DNA from: Cuneatibacter sp. NSJ-177
Lineage (GTDB): Bacteria > Bacillota > Clostridia > Lachnospirales > Lachnospiraceae
Direction of reading: 5' to 3'
NCBI RefSeq assembly: GCF_022867805.1
Contig: NZ_JALIFO010000002.1
Span: 1 to 64,000 of the forward strand
Length of the DNA: 64,000 bases
Shown here one piece after another: positions 40,391-48,789 of this stretch. The notes under the pieces were generated by a model, which saw nothing but the letters and a program-made list of their open reading frames with translations, was not told the origin of the DNA and did no database searches. The stretch's first letter is position 1. Each line of letters opens with the position of its first letter. Both the position numbers and the translations under genes were made by a program.

Positions 40391-41335
40391 CTATTTCGTT
40401 TCCGACTCTTCGCTCTTCTTGTTGTTCTCATAGTATTCCACAATATGCCGTACAAACTGCTGCATCAACTTCCGCTTGTGTTCCATCTCCTTCGGCACTA
40501 CCAGCACCGTATTCCGCGCAAGAGGACGGTCAATCCGGACAGACTTCACATCATACCGTGACGTCGCCACACGCTTAGAAAGCAGAGACACGCCAAAATC
40601 TTCCTCAATTAACCCTAGAATCGTGTCGACTTGATCACATTCAAATACAATATGAGGAACGATCCCCACTTGCCGGAAGGAATCTCTTATGATGGAATTC
40701 AAACTATAGCTTTTGTCTAAGATTACAAATTTTTCTTCCGCCAGTTCCTTCCAGGAAACGACCTCCCGCTCCGCCAGCGGATGATTCCGATTTACAACCA
40801 GATGATACTCGTCCTCCACCAATGTGTACCGGTCAAAGGCTGTTAAATCATAAGCATCTATATTGGAGGTATCTCTCTTTGCCGAAATGATATGAGCGAT
40901 AAACGCCATATCAATCTTCTTTGAAATCAGAAGATTCATTAAACTTAAAGTGTCTCCCTTGTCAATTTCAATTTCCACATCGCCATCCGGAAATAAATTT
41001 AAGAAGGATGCGATTGGCGTTGTCAGCCCTACACGTCCCATGTGTTCAATACTCCCGATATGGAGAATCCCGCCGACCGTATACTTCTTCATAGCATTCT
41101 GCATCTGGTAATATCCATCCAACATCGCCCGCGCATACTCATCAAACTCACGGCCTGCCGGTGTCAGCTCGGTCTGTCGCTTGCTCCTGTCGAAAAGTTT
41201 TACCTTCAACTCGTCCTCCAGCTTGCTGATGTATTTGGAAAGAGATGATTGAGAGATCGCCACCTCATAGGAGGCCTCGGTAAAGCTCTTACAATCTACA
41301 ACACTGATAAAACACTTAAGCTGAAACACATCCAT
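40391..41335 (-). CDS. LysR-family regulator
   Basis: 314 aa from ATG 41335 behind GAGGAGG. N-terminal helix-turn-helix: FQLKCFISVVDCKSFTEASY then EVAISQSSLSKYISKLEDEL, followed by a LysR substrate-binding fold (GILHIGSIEHMGRVGLTTPI). Divergent from the FAD oxidoreductase/DASS transporter pair, which it most likely controls in response to their substrate. Confidence 0.9.
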   Translation of the reverse strand: MDVFQLKCFISVVDCKSFTEASYEVAISQSSLSKYISKLEDELKVKLFDRSKRQTELTPAGREFDEYARAMLDGYYQMQNAMKKYTVGGILHIGSIEHMGRVGLTTPIASFLNLFPDGDVEIEIDKGDTLSLMNLLISKKIDMAFIAHIISAKRDTSNIDAYDLTAFDRYTLVEDEYHLVVNRNHPLAEREVVSWKELAEEKFVILDKSYSLNSIIRDSFRQVGIVPHIVFECDQVDTILGLIEEDFGVSLLSKRVATSRYDVKSVRIDRPLARNTVLVVPKEMEHKRKLMQQFVRHIVEYYENNKKSEESETK

Positions 41336-41392
41336 TGGCTTTCCTCCTCTGTGAATCTTGTACAAAAAGAGATTTTTTCATCATACCATTTT

Positions 41393-41484
41393 ACATTACA
41401 AAATGCAATGTCTTCATCTCTTTCCAATATGGAATATACTCTTTCCAAATTGAAATTGTTTTTCTGAAGCGAGATAGGTACAAT
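41393..41484 (+). promoter_or_regulatory. Promoter and LysR-type operators of the FAD/DASS operon
   Basis: A dyad ACATT-N9-AATGT at 41393-41411, TTCCAATATGGAA at 41422-41434 and TTTC-N6-GAAA at 41442-41455 lie in a row upstream of TTGTTT (41456-41461), 17-bp spacer, TACAAT (41479-41484). Rows of such dyads upstream of a target promoter are usual for LysR activators. Confidence 0.55.
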
Positions 41485-41521
41485 ACGAGATAAGAAAAAC
41501 ATGAGAGAAAGGAAACACCCT

Positions 41522-42790
41522 ATGCACCATCAAAATCATTTCGATTTAGTCATTGTGGGCGGAGGGACTGCTGGTACGTTCAGTGCAATTGCTGCGGCCA
41601 GAGAAGGGCTGAGCACCGCTGTCATTGAGAAAAATTCATATCTCGGCGGCATGGCCACTGGCTCCGGGCTGACCGAGATGAACGCGGCCGGCTTTCGGGA
41701 ATCCCCGCTCTACAAGGGCATTGAAAAAGAAATCTTCGATGAAATGATTGCCGAAGGATTTGCCGAGTACCATTTCGCAGTCCCGATGTCCTCCAACAAG
41801 GAAGTCAAAATCGACCGTCTTCGCTACAATCCGGAAATGCTAAAGATTCTGCTGGAGACCAAGGCAACGGAAAGTGGCGTTACACTCTTCTACCAGGCAG
41901 AGCTGGATTCCGCCGAAGAAAATGAAGACGGCTGTATCGTACACGCCCGCAGTCTGTATGAGACTTTCACCCTGACCAGTGATTATCTGATCGATGCCAC
42001 AGGAAATGCGGATTTAATTCGAAAACTAGGCTGTGAAACAATCAAAACTCAGGCTGATAAACAGCTGGTCTCTACGCTGATGTTCCGACTTTCCAATGTA
42101 GATCTAACCAAACTGGACGCCTTCATCCACAGTGAAGAACTAGGAAAAATCATTCAGGAAGGCTATGAAGCCGGTATCTTAAAGGGAAAAATACTTGCCT
42201 TTACGCCAATTCCCGGCACAAAGGACGTCAGTTTAAATGTGACACGGGCCAAATTTGACTACGAAGATATCCGCGGCGCCTCCATGGGATTGGCTGAAGC
42301 CCGCCGCCAAATCCTCCCAGTTTATCATTTTGTTCAGAAGCGCGTACCGGGCATGGAGGCCTCCTATATCGCCAATATTGCTTCCGTGATCGGTGTCCGG
42401 GACGGCCGCCGTATTCAGGGACAATACATGCTGACGCTGGATGATTTGGAGCAGATGACCAATTTCGAGGACAGCATCGCCTGCGGCTGCTATCCCATGG
42501 ATATCCATGACCCGGTCACGAACTCCGTAATCTGGAAGGTGCTGCCCGGCGTCTACCACATCCCTTACCGAAGTCTCCTTCCCAAGGGACTGCATCGCAC
42601 TCTGGCAGCCGGAAAATGTCTAGGCGCCGAAAAGAAAGCTTTTGCCGCCATCCGCGTGATGCCGATTATGATGAACGTCGGTGAATCTGCCGGATACGCT
42701 GTGGCACTGGCTAAATGTGAGAAAAAGAAATTGGATGAATTGACGGCTGCTTCTCTCTCGCAATGCCTGACAGATAAGTATTCCCGTTAA
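41522..42790 (+). CDS. FAD-dependent oxidoreductase (PF12831-like)
   Basis: 422 aa from ATG 41522. The dinucleotide-binding motif FDLVIVGGGTAGTFSAIAA is followed by VIEKNSYLGGMATGSGLTEM, then SDYLIDATGNADLIRKLG and, near the end, AAGKCLGAEKKAFAAIRVM. This build matches FAD oxidoreductases of unknown substrate often annotated in carboxylic-acid operons. It lies with a DASS anion transporter, so an imported organic acid may be its substrate. Exact reaction unknown. Confidence 0.8.
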   Translation: MHHQNHFDLVIVGGGTAGTFSAIAAAREGLSTAVIEKNSYLGGMATGSGLTEMNAAGFRESPLYKGIEKEIFDEMIAEGFAEYHFAVPMSSNKEVKIDRLRYNPEMLKILLETKATESGVTLFYQAELDSAEENEDGCIVHARSLYETFTLTSDYLIDATGNADLIRKLGCETIKTQADKQLVSTLMFRLSNVDLTKLDAFIHSEELGKIIQEGYEAGILKGKILAFTPIPGTKDVSLNVTRAKFDYEDIRGASMGLAEARRQILPVYHFVQKRVPGMEASYIANIASVIGVRDGRRIQGQYMLTLDDLEQMTNFEDSIACGCYPMDIHDPVTNSVIWKVLPGVYHIPYRSLLPKGLHRTLAAGKCLGAEKKAFAAIRVMPIMMNVGESAGYAVALAKCEKKKLDELTAASLSQCLTDKYSR

Positions 42791-42811
42791 ATGTACAAAA
42801 GGAGATAAACT

Positions 42812-44254
42812 ATGAAACAAAACAAAACCAAATTGATCATGATGATCGTATCCATCCTTTTTATCCTTGGTTTTCAGTTCATTCCTGCGCCGGAGGGCCT
42901 CTCGGTCACCAGCATGCAGGTCATTGGGCTGTTCATCGGTATTATGCTGATGTGGAACTTCATCGGTATTGACTGGCCCAGTTTCCTCTGTATGGCGCTG
43001 CTGGCTGTGTTCGAAATCATGAAGCCAGCCGATATCTTTAAAAGCGGTTTCGGCAACGCGACCATCGCTTTTCTTCTGGTATTCTTCATGCTCAGCCATG
43101 TACTGAGCCAAGTTGGTTTTTCCCGCCGTATGGCAATCTGGTGCATTACCAACAAAATTGCAAGAAAGAGTCCCTGGGCGTTTGTAATCATGTTTCTGTT
43201 TGGCGCTATGTTTATGGCTTCCTTTATGTCCCAGACTGCTGCACTCCTGATCTTTCTTCCGATCGCAGAGCAGATCTTTAAGGAGCTGGACTACATCAAA
43301 GGAGACCGTTTCCCTCAGATGCTGGTCCTTGGCCTTGGCATTGCCGTCGGAATCGGTTCCGCCAACACGCCTTTAGGACATGCGATTATCTTGATCCCAA
43401 TCCAGCTTTTGGCTGAACAGACCGGGCTTAGCGTCAACATTGTTTCCTACAGCATTTTTGGTATCGTGACCGGCATCCTGATCTTCCTTGTGCTGATTCT
43501 GGTATACCGTTTTATTTATCGCCCCGACATCACAAAACTGCAAACCTACGACGTAACGACGCTGCGTTCAGAGATCAAGCCGATGAGCAAACAGGAAAAA
43601 CTTTCTTCCGCCCTTTTTATCGCCGTTATTATCATCTGGATCTTGCAGGGCTGCCTTAAAAATTTTATGCCGACTGTTGGTGCTTACCTGGCTGGCCTTG
43701 GCAATGCCGTTCCAGTATTGATCGCTATCATTATCCTCTGTGTAGTAGAAATTGATGGAAAGCCTGTTATGAACTTTAAGGATGCCGCTACCAATGGTGT
43801 TCCGTGGAGTGCATTGATCTTTAACGCCGCAGTTCTGGTGCTTAGTGGCGCACTAGTTCTGGATAAAGTCGGCATCTCCGATTTCCTGGTTGCAAAGGTC
43901 TCTCCTCTGGTTCAGGGAATGAATCCTTCCATTTTCATTCTGGTGATTTCGGTGCTCTGCATCCTCTGCACGAACTTTTCTTCCAACACCGTGTGCGCCA
44001 CCGTATTCTATACGATCTCCGCACCGATCGCTCTGGCAATGGGCAATGTAAACATGGTTGCACTGGCTTCCGTCATCGGCGCCGCTGCCTCCTACGCATT
44101 CGCCACCCCGCCCAGCACCATGCCGATGGCGGTTGTGGCCGGTACTGGCTGGGTTGATGTAAAAGCGATGTTCAAGTACGGCGGACTGATGGCAATCGCC
44201 AGCATGCTGATTCTGGCCTTCATCGGCTATCCGATTGCAGCAGCCGTGCTGTAA
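42812..44254 (+). CDS. DASS-family anion/dicarboxylate transporter
   Basis: 480 aa, about twelve membrane helices. It carries the paired signature Ser/Gly-Asn-Thr loops: GIGSANTPLGHAIIL near 190 and NFSSNTVCATVFYTI near 390, which bind Na+ and carboxylate in SLC13/DASS proteins. AAAGGAG precedes the ATG, 21 bp after the FAD oxidoreductase stop, so the two are one operon. Substrate probably a di- or tricarboxylate; not fixed by sequence. Confidence 0.85.
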   Translation: MKQNKTKLIMMIVSILFILGFQFIPAPEGLSVTSMQVIGLFIGIMLMWNFIGIDWPSFLCMALLAVFEIMKPADIFKSGFGNATIAFLLVFFMLSHVLSQVGFSRRMAIWCITNKIARKSPWAFVIMFLFGAMFMASFMSQTAALLIFLPIAEQIFKELDYIKGDRFPQMLVLGLGIAVGIGSANTPLGHAIILIPIQLLAEQTGLSVNIVSYSIFGIVTGILIFLVLILVYRFIYRPDITKLQTYDVTTLRSEIKPMSKQEKLSSALFIAVIIIWILQGCLKNFMPTVGAYLAGLGNAVPVLIAIIILCVVEIDGKPVMNFKDAATNGVPWSALIFNAAVLVLSGALVLDKVGISDFLVAKVSPLVQGMNPSIFILVISVLCILCTNFSSNTVCATVFYTISAPIALAMGNVNMVALASVIGAAASYAFATPPSTMPMAVVAGTGWVDVKAMFKYGGLMAIASMLILAFIGYPIAAAVL

Positions 44255-44282
44255 CAATCAGTTCTTTCTAAAACGAAAGTAT

Positions 44283-44324
44283 AAAACAAGCTCCTGTCTT
44301 TACAATAAGGCAGGAGCTTGTTTT
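44283..44324. terminator. Bidirectional terminator
   Basis: AAAACAAGCTCCTG and CAGGAGCTTGTTTT are a perfect 14-bp inverted repeat with a 14-base loop, between the convergent transporter and rhomboid genes. Confidence 0.85.
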
Positions 44325-44349
44325 ATGCCATCCCTTTTCAAAAAAGCCT

Positions 44350-44913
44350 CTATTTTCTGGTAAAGCCAAAGGCGCACCCGCAAACGCCCCCTACAATGTG
44401 GGACAGATGCGAGATATTATCCGCCGTAAAAATTCCGTCGTAAACCTCCTGCCCCAGATACAAAATTGCCACAACGATCAGCGTCAGCGGAATCTGTCCG
44501 CGCCCCACGCTGGTCATCGAAGCCAGAACGATCATCATAAAGACAATCCCGCTGGCCCCCATCAGGGCCACGCCGGGAAAGAAAACCATGTTCACCGCCC
44601 CGGTCACCAGGGCGACCACCGCGAACATCTGCAGCATGGCCCGGCTCCCATACTTTTCCTCCAAAATCGGCCCCAGAAGCAAGAACAGCATCATATTTCC
44701 GGTCAAATGGGCCAGATTCGCGTGGCCCAGCACATGTCCGAACAGCCGCACGTAGGTCAGCGGATCCAAAAGCGAACTACGGTAGACGCAAAAAAGCATC
44801 TGATCGGTCCACCCGCGAGTCAGCTGCCCCAATCCCAGCACACAGAAAGACACCAGGGCAAAGGTTAAAACAACCGGCGAATTATACTGAATTTTTTTGA
44901 AAAATGATATCAT
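44350..44913 (-). CDS. Rhomboid intramembrane serine protease
   Basis: 187 aa, six membrane helices. HANLAHLTGNMMLFLLLGPI holds the helix 2 His-x-x-x-x-Asn motif, LMGASGIVFMMI the catalytic Ser121 (GASG), and SHLSHIVGG the partner His172. It cleaves membrane proteins within the bilayer. The start overlaps the galT stop by 4 bp, so it is translated with GalT; the functional link is unclear. Confidence 0.9.
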   Translation of the reverse strand: MISFFKKIQYNSPVVLTFALVSFCVLGLGQLTRGWTDQMLFCVYRSSLLDPLTYVRLFGHVLGHANLAHLTGNMMLFLLLGPILEEKYGSRAMLQMFAVVALVTGAVNMVFFPGVALMGASGIVFMMIVLASMTSVGRGQIPLTLIVVAILYLGQEVYDGIFTADNISHLSHIVGGVCGCAFGFTRK

Positions 44914-46400
44914 AGCGTATGGATAAACCTCCGAAATGCAGTCCTGCCTTCCTTCGTCACTTTGTAAACTCCCGCGTCTTCCAAAACCCGGCGGAACACG
45001 TCGCCGGTTTCCCTTCGCAAGATCTCTGAAACGGTCTCACTCTCAAAGCGTCCGTACTTCGCTTTCAGCTCCTCCGCCCAGTCCGCATGTTTCTCTAAAT
45101 CCGCCTGTCCGCGAATCTCGGTTCCTTCCACCAACGCCCGGCCCAACGCGTCCAGTTCCTTTTTCAGCCGCGCCGGAAGAATGGCAAGCCCCATCACCTC
45201 AATCAGACCGATATTTTCTTTTTTAATGTGATGCAGTTCCTGGTGCGGATGGTAAAGGCCCAAAGGATGTTCCGGTGTGGTCAAATTATTTCGAAGCACT
45301 AAATCCAGCTCAAACTTGCCGCCCCGCATCCGCGCAATCGGCGTGATGGTATTGTGGGGTTCCCCCTCGCTCTCAGCCAAAACCATGGCCTCGGCATCCG
45401 TGTATCCCCGCCATTTTTCCAGAACATGCCCGGCCAGACGCACCAGCTCCTCCCGGTCCTCCGAGGACAGGCGGATCACCGAGAGCGGCCAATGGACAAT
45501 ACCTGCCGTCACGTTCGAAAATCCCTCTACGAGAAACGCCTCTTCCACCTGCGCCCGCTCCATCGGAAACTCGTAGCAGCCTCCTTGAAAGTGATCATGG
45601 CTCAGGATGGATCCCCCCACGATCGGAAGGTCCGCGTTGGACCCGACAAAGTAGTGAGGAAACTGCGCCACAAAGTCCAGCAGGCGGCGGAACGTCTCCG
45701 TCTCGATCTTCATCGGCACATGCTCGCCGTTAAAAACGATGCAGTGTTCATTGTAATAAACATAAGGGGAATACTGGAACCACCACTCCGCTCCGCCGAT
45801 TGCAACCGGGACGATCCGGTGATTCTCTCTGGCGGGGAAATCCAGCCGCCCGGCGTAGCCCACGCACTCCCGGCAGAGCTGGCATTTGGGATATCCGCCC
45901 TGCTTCGCCGTCTTGGCCGCTGCGATCGCCTTGGGATCCTTTTCCGGCTTGGACAGGTTGATGGAGATATCCAGAGGGCCGTAAGGGCTTTCCGCCGCCC
46001 ATCGGATATCTTTTTTCACCCGGTAGCGCCGGATGTAATCGGAATCCTGGCTCAACCGGTAGAAATATTCCGTGGCCGCCCGCGGGGATTTCTGGTAACG
46101 GCGCTGAAACTCTGCGATCACCTGGGAGGGACGGGGCACCAGGCAGTTCATCAGCTTCGTATCAAACAAGTCCCGGCCGGTCACTGACTGATCCTTTAAA
46201 ATCCCTCTCTTTGCCGCCTCATCCAGCAGCCCGGCAAGGATCTCCGGCAAGTCCTCTTCGCCTGGATTCTCCGGCTCCGTATATTCCGGTTCCTGAAAAA
46301 TCTCCAGCAGCAGGTTCGTCGTATAAATTCGCTCGTACTCCGATATCAATCCGGTACGGATACCATAATCCACTAATTGGCGGATCCTTTGATTCAGCAT
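44910..46400 (-). CDS. galT: Galactose-1-phosphate uridylyltransferase, type 2
   Basis: 496 aa, the length of the Firmicutes GalT type 2 form. Typical segments are INLSKPEKDPKAIAAAKTAK, YPKCQLCRECVGYAGRLDFP, VGGSILSHDHFQGGCYEFPM (with His-x-His) and LGLYHPHQELHHIKKENIGL near the C-terminus. The enzyme swaps UMP between UDP-glucose and galactose-1-phosphate in the Leloir pathway. galK and galE are not nearby. Confidence 0.92.
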   Translation of the reverse strand: MLNQRIRQLVDYGIRTGLISEYERIYTTNLLLEIFQEPEYTEPENPGEEDLPEILAGLLDEAAKRGILKDQSVTGRDLFDTKLMNCLVPRPSQVIAEFQRRYQKSPRAATEYFYRLSQDSDYIRRYRVKKDIRWAAESPYGPLDISINLSKPEKDPKAIAAAKTAKQGGYPKCQLCRECVGYAGRLDFPARENHRIVPVAIGGAEWWFQYSPYVYYNEHCIVFNGEHVPMKIETETFRRLLDFVAQFPHYFVGSNADLPIVGGSILSHDHFQGGCYEFPMERAQVEEAFLVEGFSNVTAGIVHWPLSVIRLSSEDREELVRLAGHVLEKWRGYTDAEAMVLAESEGEPHNTITPIARMRGGKFELDLVLRNNLTTPEHPLGLYHPHQELHHIKKENIGLIEVMGLAILPARLKKELDALGRALVEGTEIRGQADLEKHADWAEELKAKYGRFESETVSEILRRETGDVFRRVLEDAGVYKVTKEGRTAFRRFIHTL

Positions 46401-46545
46401 GTCTCAATCCCTCTCTTTTTTATTGCGTTCCTCGGCCGCTCAAAAAAACTTCTTGATTGATTTTATTTTATCACAGAATCCCAAACTTTTCCTTGCTTTT
46501 TTCACAATCTATGTTAGAATCTCAGGGTGGGAGGAGTACCAATTT

Positions 46546-46962
46546 ATGTTTACGATCCGAGAAGGCCTTGCAGCCATTGATTTTTCTAAAGTTACAGCCA
46601 TGCTGGCGGCTACTCACTGGAGCCCCGGAATCACCGAAGAGGAGGTCCGCAAAGGGGCGGAGAATTCCGCGCTGGTCACCGGCGCGTTCCGGGAAGACGG
46701 AACGCAGATCGGCTATGCCCGCGTGGTCTCCGATAAGACCCGTTTTGCCTACCTGATGGATGTGATTGTGGAAGAATCCTGCCGGGCATCCGGCATCGGG
46801 GAGCAGATGATCTCCTATCTCTTAAATCATCCGGAACTGAAAGACGTCTATCAGTGGATGCTGGTCACCACCTACGCCCATGATTTCTATGAGAAATGCG
46901 GTTTTACCCGGACCGCCCGCGCTAATGACCTGATGGAGATCCGAAAACCGAGACCAAGATAA
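46546..46962 (+). CDS. GNAT-family acetyltransferase
   Basis: 138 aa from ATG 46546 behind GGGAGGAG. VIVEESCRASGIGEQMISYL is the acetyl-CoA pocket (R-x-x-G-I-G), and DFYEKCGFTRTARAND the C-terminal Y-x-x-x-G-F motif. Substrate unknown. It is divergent from galT across a 145-bp gap. Confidence 0.88.
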   Translation: MFTIREGLAAIDFSKVTAMLAATHWSPGITEEEVRKGAENSALVTGAFREDGTQIGYARVVSDKTRFAYLMDVIVEESCRASGIGEQMISYLLNHPELKDVYQWMLVTTYAHDFYEKCGFTRTARANDLMEIRKPRPR

Positions 46963-46990
46963 GATAAAGACTTTTATAGAAGGCTGAAAG

Positions 46991-47027
46991 ATGGAGCAGC
47001 CGGGACTTACCCGTCCCGGCTGCTCCA
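46991..47027 (+). terminator. Strong terminator after the GNAT gene
   Basis: GGAGCAGCCGGGAC and GTCCCGGCTGCTCC form a perfect 14-bp stem with a short loop (TTACCC), followed by ATCTTTCTTGTTT. Confidence 0.88.
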
Positions 47028-47032
47028 TCTTT

Positions 47033-47167
47033 CTTGTTTCATAGGAAATTCCTTTGGAATTCCCTATGAAACAAGATACGCTCCGCTATGGAGGCACACG
47101 CAAATGCAAAGGAAAATGTCGCTGACGCGACACATTTGCGGCGCAGAATTTCGCGGCGCGAAATTCT
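47033..47167. repeat. Three-hairpin intergenic element
   Basis: Three inverted repeats stand in a row. The first is a 20-bp stem with one mismatch and a 3-base loop (47033-47052 with 47056-47075). The second has an outer CGCAAATG/CATTTGCG (47099-47106, 47133-47140) around an inner TGTCGC-TGAC-GCGACA (47117-47132). The third is a perfect 10-bp stem AGAATTTCGC/GCGAAATTCT with loop GGC (47145-47167). It fills the gap between two convergent genes. Such structured elements recur in many Clostridia genomes; dispersal in this genome is not shown by one copy. Confidence 0.65.
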
Positions 47168-47170
47168 CTC

Positions 47171-48520
47171 TTACGCCTCTTCCTTCGGAAGAATGATATT
47201 CAAAATAATCGCCACAATCGTTGCCACCACCACCGGCGATTTTCCAAAAATCGTCGTGGCCCAATCCGGAAACTGGGACAGGGACGCCGACGCCTGGGAC
47301 ACACCCATGCCCAGGGCCGCAGCCAAGCCGACAATCGAGGTATTCCGGTAGTTCATCGGCGCCGACGTCACCAGCTTCATGCCGGTCATCGCAATCGATG
47401 CGAATACCGATATGGTAGCGCCTCCCAAAACGCACTGGGGAATGGTCGTCAGGATGGCCGAAAACTTCGGCACCAGACCGGCCAGCAAAATCAAGGCGGC
47501 CGCCATCCCTAAAACAATCCGGTTGATCACCTTGGTCGTCACCACAATGCCAACGTTCTGGCTGTAAGTCGCCGTCGGAAGGCCGCCCAGCACAGCGCCG
47601 AGAATATTGGATGCGCCGTAGGCCACGATTCCTCGCTGGAGCTCTCCGTCCGTAGGCTCCCGGTCCATGCCTCCGATCGTCGTCGCCGTATAGTCCCCGA
47701 TGGCCTGTATGGAGTTGATGGCAAACAGGATCCCGATGGCCGTACAGGCCGATATATCAAAGGATATCCCAAAGTGCATGATCTTGGGAAGCTGGAAGAA
47801 TCCGGCTTCCGCCACCGGACTTAAATCCACCATTCCGAAAAACGCCGCCACCACGTAGCCGAACGCCATGCCGAGCAGAATCGACGCCAGCTTCGCCAGC
47901 CCCTTGGCATAATGATTCAGAACCGTCACTGCAATCAGAGTCAGAATCGCGATCATCCAGTTCTGCCAGGAACCGTACAGCAGCGCCGGCGTGGCCAGCC
48001 TGGCTGCATCGGTATTCCCGGTGCCTCCCGCCATGTAATTGACCGCGGTCGGATAAAGGGAAAGCCCGATGGTAAAAACGACCGTGCCGGTGATCAGAGG
48101 AGGAAAGAGCCCCCGGAGCTTTTTCACAAAAAGCCCGACCAGAATCGCCACGACGCCGCCCACTATCTGAGCGCCGAAAATCGTCGCCACATCGTAGTCC
48201 CCGGCAACCGCCACCAAACTCGGCACATAAGCAAAGCTGACTCCCATGATCATCGGGAGCCGGGACCCTAAAACGCCGAAAATAGGAAACAGTTGAATGA
48301 ATGTGGATAATGCGGCAATGACAAGCGCCGCCTGAATTAAAAGAACCCGGTCCTCCACGGCCAGACCCGCCGCGTTGGATACCAAAATAGCAGGTGTCAC
48401 ACACCCGACAATCATAGCCACCACATGCTGGATCGCCAGGGGAAGCGCCTGTCGAAGCGGCGGAACGCCATCCAAATCAAAAATGGAGCCCTTCCGCCCG
48501 GAAATCTGCTTTTCTGCCAT
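47171..48520 (-). CDS. NCS2-family purine (xanthine/uric acid) permease
   Basis: 449 aa, about twelve to fourteen membrane helices. The NCS2 signature lies in GLPTATYSQNVGIVVTTKVI, with LPMIMGVSFAYVPSLVAVAG in helix 3-4 and DYTATTIGGMDREPTDGELQ before it. The QNxGxxxxTxVxNR-like pattern favours xanthine/uric acid over uracil. AGGAGG precedes ATG 48520. It is divergent from the BMP-type nucleoside importer, so both may serve purine salvage. Confidence 0.85.
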   Translation of the reverse strand: MAEKQISGRKGSIFDLDGVPPLRQALPLAIQHVVAMIVGCVTPAILVSNAAGLAVEDRVLLIQAALVIAALSTFIQLFPIFGVLGSRLPMIMGVSFAYVPSLVAVAGDYDVATIFGAQIVGGVVAILVGLFVKKLRGLFPPLITGTVVFTIGLSLYPTAVNYMAGGTGNTDAARLATPALLYGSWQNWMIAILTLIAVTVLNHYAKGLAKLASILLGMAFGYVVAAFFGMVDLSPVAEAGFFQLPKIMHFGISFDISACTAIGILFAINSIQAIGDYTATTIGGMDREPTDGELQRGIVAYGASNILGAVLGGLPTATYSQNVGIVVTTKVINRIVLGMAAALILLAGLVPKFSAILTTIPQCVLGGATISVFASIAMTGMKLVTSAPMNYRNTSIVGLAAALGMGVSQASASLSQFPDWATTIFGKSPVVVATIVAIILNIILPKEEA

Positions 48521-48605
48521 AAATCAATCTCCTCCTACCATTCTTCCTCCAACAGGAATGAATCACCCTCACCATTCGTCGGATTCCAATTGATTTACTC
48601 GCTAT

Positions 48606-48660
48606 CACCCGCCTACAGCATAGCATAGAATCCGTCCAAATTCAAGGAAATTTTTTTGTA
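48606..48660 (-). promoter_or_regulatory. Candidate promoter of the purine permease
   Basis: On the minus strand TTGAAT, 17 bases, TATGCT lie about 100 bp before the start codon. No purine-riboswitch core was recognised in the leader. Confidence 0.4.
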
Positions 48661-48731
48661 TTAATCTATAGATATTCTGTTTTCTTTCCTTATTTTCCTT
48701 CAAATTATTTGACGTTTCCGGAGTTATAGAA

Positions 48732-48760
48732 TTGACAGGCCCAATGAAAAATGATACACT
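48732..48760 (+). promoter_or_regulatory. Promoter of the BMP lipoprotein operon
   Basis: TTGACA (48732-48737), 17-bp spacer, TACACT (48755-48760), 30 bp before the start codon. Confidence 0.75.
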
Positions 48761-48789
48761 TTTTGTATAAAAAAAAGGAGGAACCGTAT

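Noticed and set aside
48521-48620. Purine riboswitch upstream of the permease
   Set aside because: The conserved core loops and the three-helix pattern are not visible in the leader.
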